Assembly: GCF_900100015.1 (NCBI RefSeq)
Contig: NZ_FNDD01000035.1
Location: 1 to 60,838 of the forward strand
Source of the DNA: Vibrio xiamenensis
GTDB lineage: Bacteria > Pseudomonadota > Gammaproteobacteria > Enterobacterales > Vibrionaceae
Reading direction: 5' to 3'
DNA: 60,838 bases
The notes under the pieces are model-generated. The model saw nothing but the letters and a program-made list of their open reading frames with translations. It ran no database searches and was not told the origin of the DNA. Below, one piece after another: positions 60,532 to 60,838 of the stretch (position 1 is the stretch's first letter; each line of letters starts with the position of its first letter). Made by a program: the position numbers and the translations under genes.

Positions 60532-60838
60532 TGACCTGCTCCCCTTAATCTAGTCCAGTCTACACTTAGTAATGTTCATCCAACCAAGGAGATGATGAAC
60601 ATGAAAAAGCGATTCAATGAACAACAAATCATTGCCATTTTAAAGGAAGCGGAAGCAGGTATCCCCGCCAGAGAGCTTTGCCGCAAGCATGGGATATCGG
60701 ATGCGACGTTTTACACATGGCGCAAAAAATACGCAGGACTGGATATCTCTGAAGCCCGTCGCCTTAAGGCACTGGAAGACGAGAACGCTCGGCTCAAAAA
60801 GCTGCTGGCTGAGACACTGCTGGATGCAGAAGCACTTA
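60532..60838 (+). mobile_element. IS3-family insertion sequence, left end
   Basis: The left end probably begins TGACCTGCTCCCC at 60532, the form of terminal repeat seen in some IS3-family elements. The transposase orfA starts at 60601. The right end and orfB are outside the window. On the left side the minus strand carries the beginning of the integron cassette; the IS lies in the array. Confidence 0.8.
60601..60838 (+). CDS. IS3-family transposase OrfA (partial)
   Basis: 79 codons visible, running off the window. QQIIAILKEAEAGIPARELC, then RKHGISDATFYTWRKKY is the helix-turn-helix that binds the IS ends; LKALEDENARLKKLLAETLL is a leucine zipper for dimerisation. AAGGAG lies 9 nt before the ATG at 60601; earlier ATGs are too close. 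OrfB with the DDE domain should follow by frameshifting. Confidence 0.93.
   Translation, partial: MKKRFNEQQIIAILKEAEAGIPARELCRKHGISDATFYTWRKKYAGLDISEARRLKALEDENARLKKLLAETLLDAEAL

Noticed and set aside
1..60838. Prophage or CRISPR array
   Set aside because: No phage structural or integrase genes and no regularly spaced repeats were seen.

Overview
This window is most likely from chromosome II of a Vibrio. The left end carries tRNA-Ser(UGA), a MaoC-type dehydratase, a PstS-like phosphate-binding protein, a DUF3024 protein, RNase II (rnb) and the cold-shock helicase DeaD. As far as I recall, this gene neighbourhood occurs on chromosome II of V. cholerae. The right end has one attC site of the long Vibrio chromosomal-integron type, followed by an IS3-family insertion sequence. 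Species cannot be decided from the sequence alone.

Layout. (1) 1-6.95 kb is a conserved block with genes on both strands and clear terminators. DeaD has a long leader with a possible hairpin over its ribosome binding site. (2) About 6.96-60.4 kb is an unusual run of roughly 85 small genes, nearly all on the minus strand. Only three well-supported genes oppose it: a 60-aa protein at 20.3 kb, an RRM protein at 24.4 kb and MarC at 28 kb. Most genes are single-domain enzymes with their own Shine-Dalgarno, often 0-60 bp apart or overlapping. I count 20 stand-alone GNAT acetyltransferases, two more GNAT domains fused to other enzymes and one GNAT fragment. Also present are four GFA-fold proteins, LysE and EamA exporters, two MazG-like proteins, MAPEG, VOC/glyoxalase, OsmC, DinB, DJ-1/PfpI, isochorismatase, NUDIX, HIT, two nucleoside-deaminase-fold proteins, an APH-like kinase, a chloramphenicol-phosphotransferase-like kinase, a pentapeptide-repeat protein and an MccF-like S66 peptidase. 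(3) The last 3-4 kb looks AT-richer and contains the attC site between two GNAT genes. The window ends inside the IS3 element.

How the genes work together. The long run is not one pathway. Its recurring theme is modification, export or detoxification of small molecules, including relatives of most classic antibiotic-modifying enzyme folds. It looks like a lineage-specific accessory store. Several remnants show turnover: a LysE gene and a GST gene with internal deletions, a GNAT cut at its 5' end and fused behind a LysE gene, and a broken plus-strand reading frame at 13.6 kb. Local regulation is visible in a few places: a MerR operator with a 19-bp promoter spacer in front of a carboxymuconolactone-decarboxylase gene, a CRP-like site at 20.19 kb, a 12-bp poly-C tract inside a MazG-like gene (a phase-variation candidate), and several intrinsic terminators.

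All calls rest on reading the sequence and the translated proteins; no database search was possible. Family names for small proteins are recollections of signature motifs and are marked with lower confidence where the match is weak.
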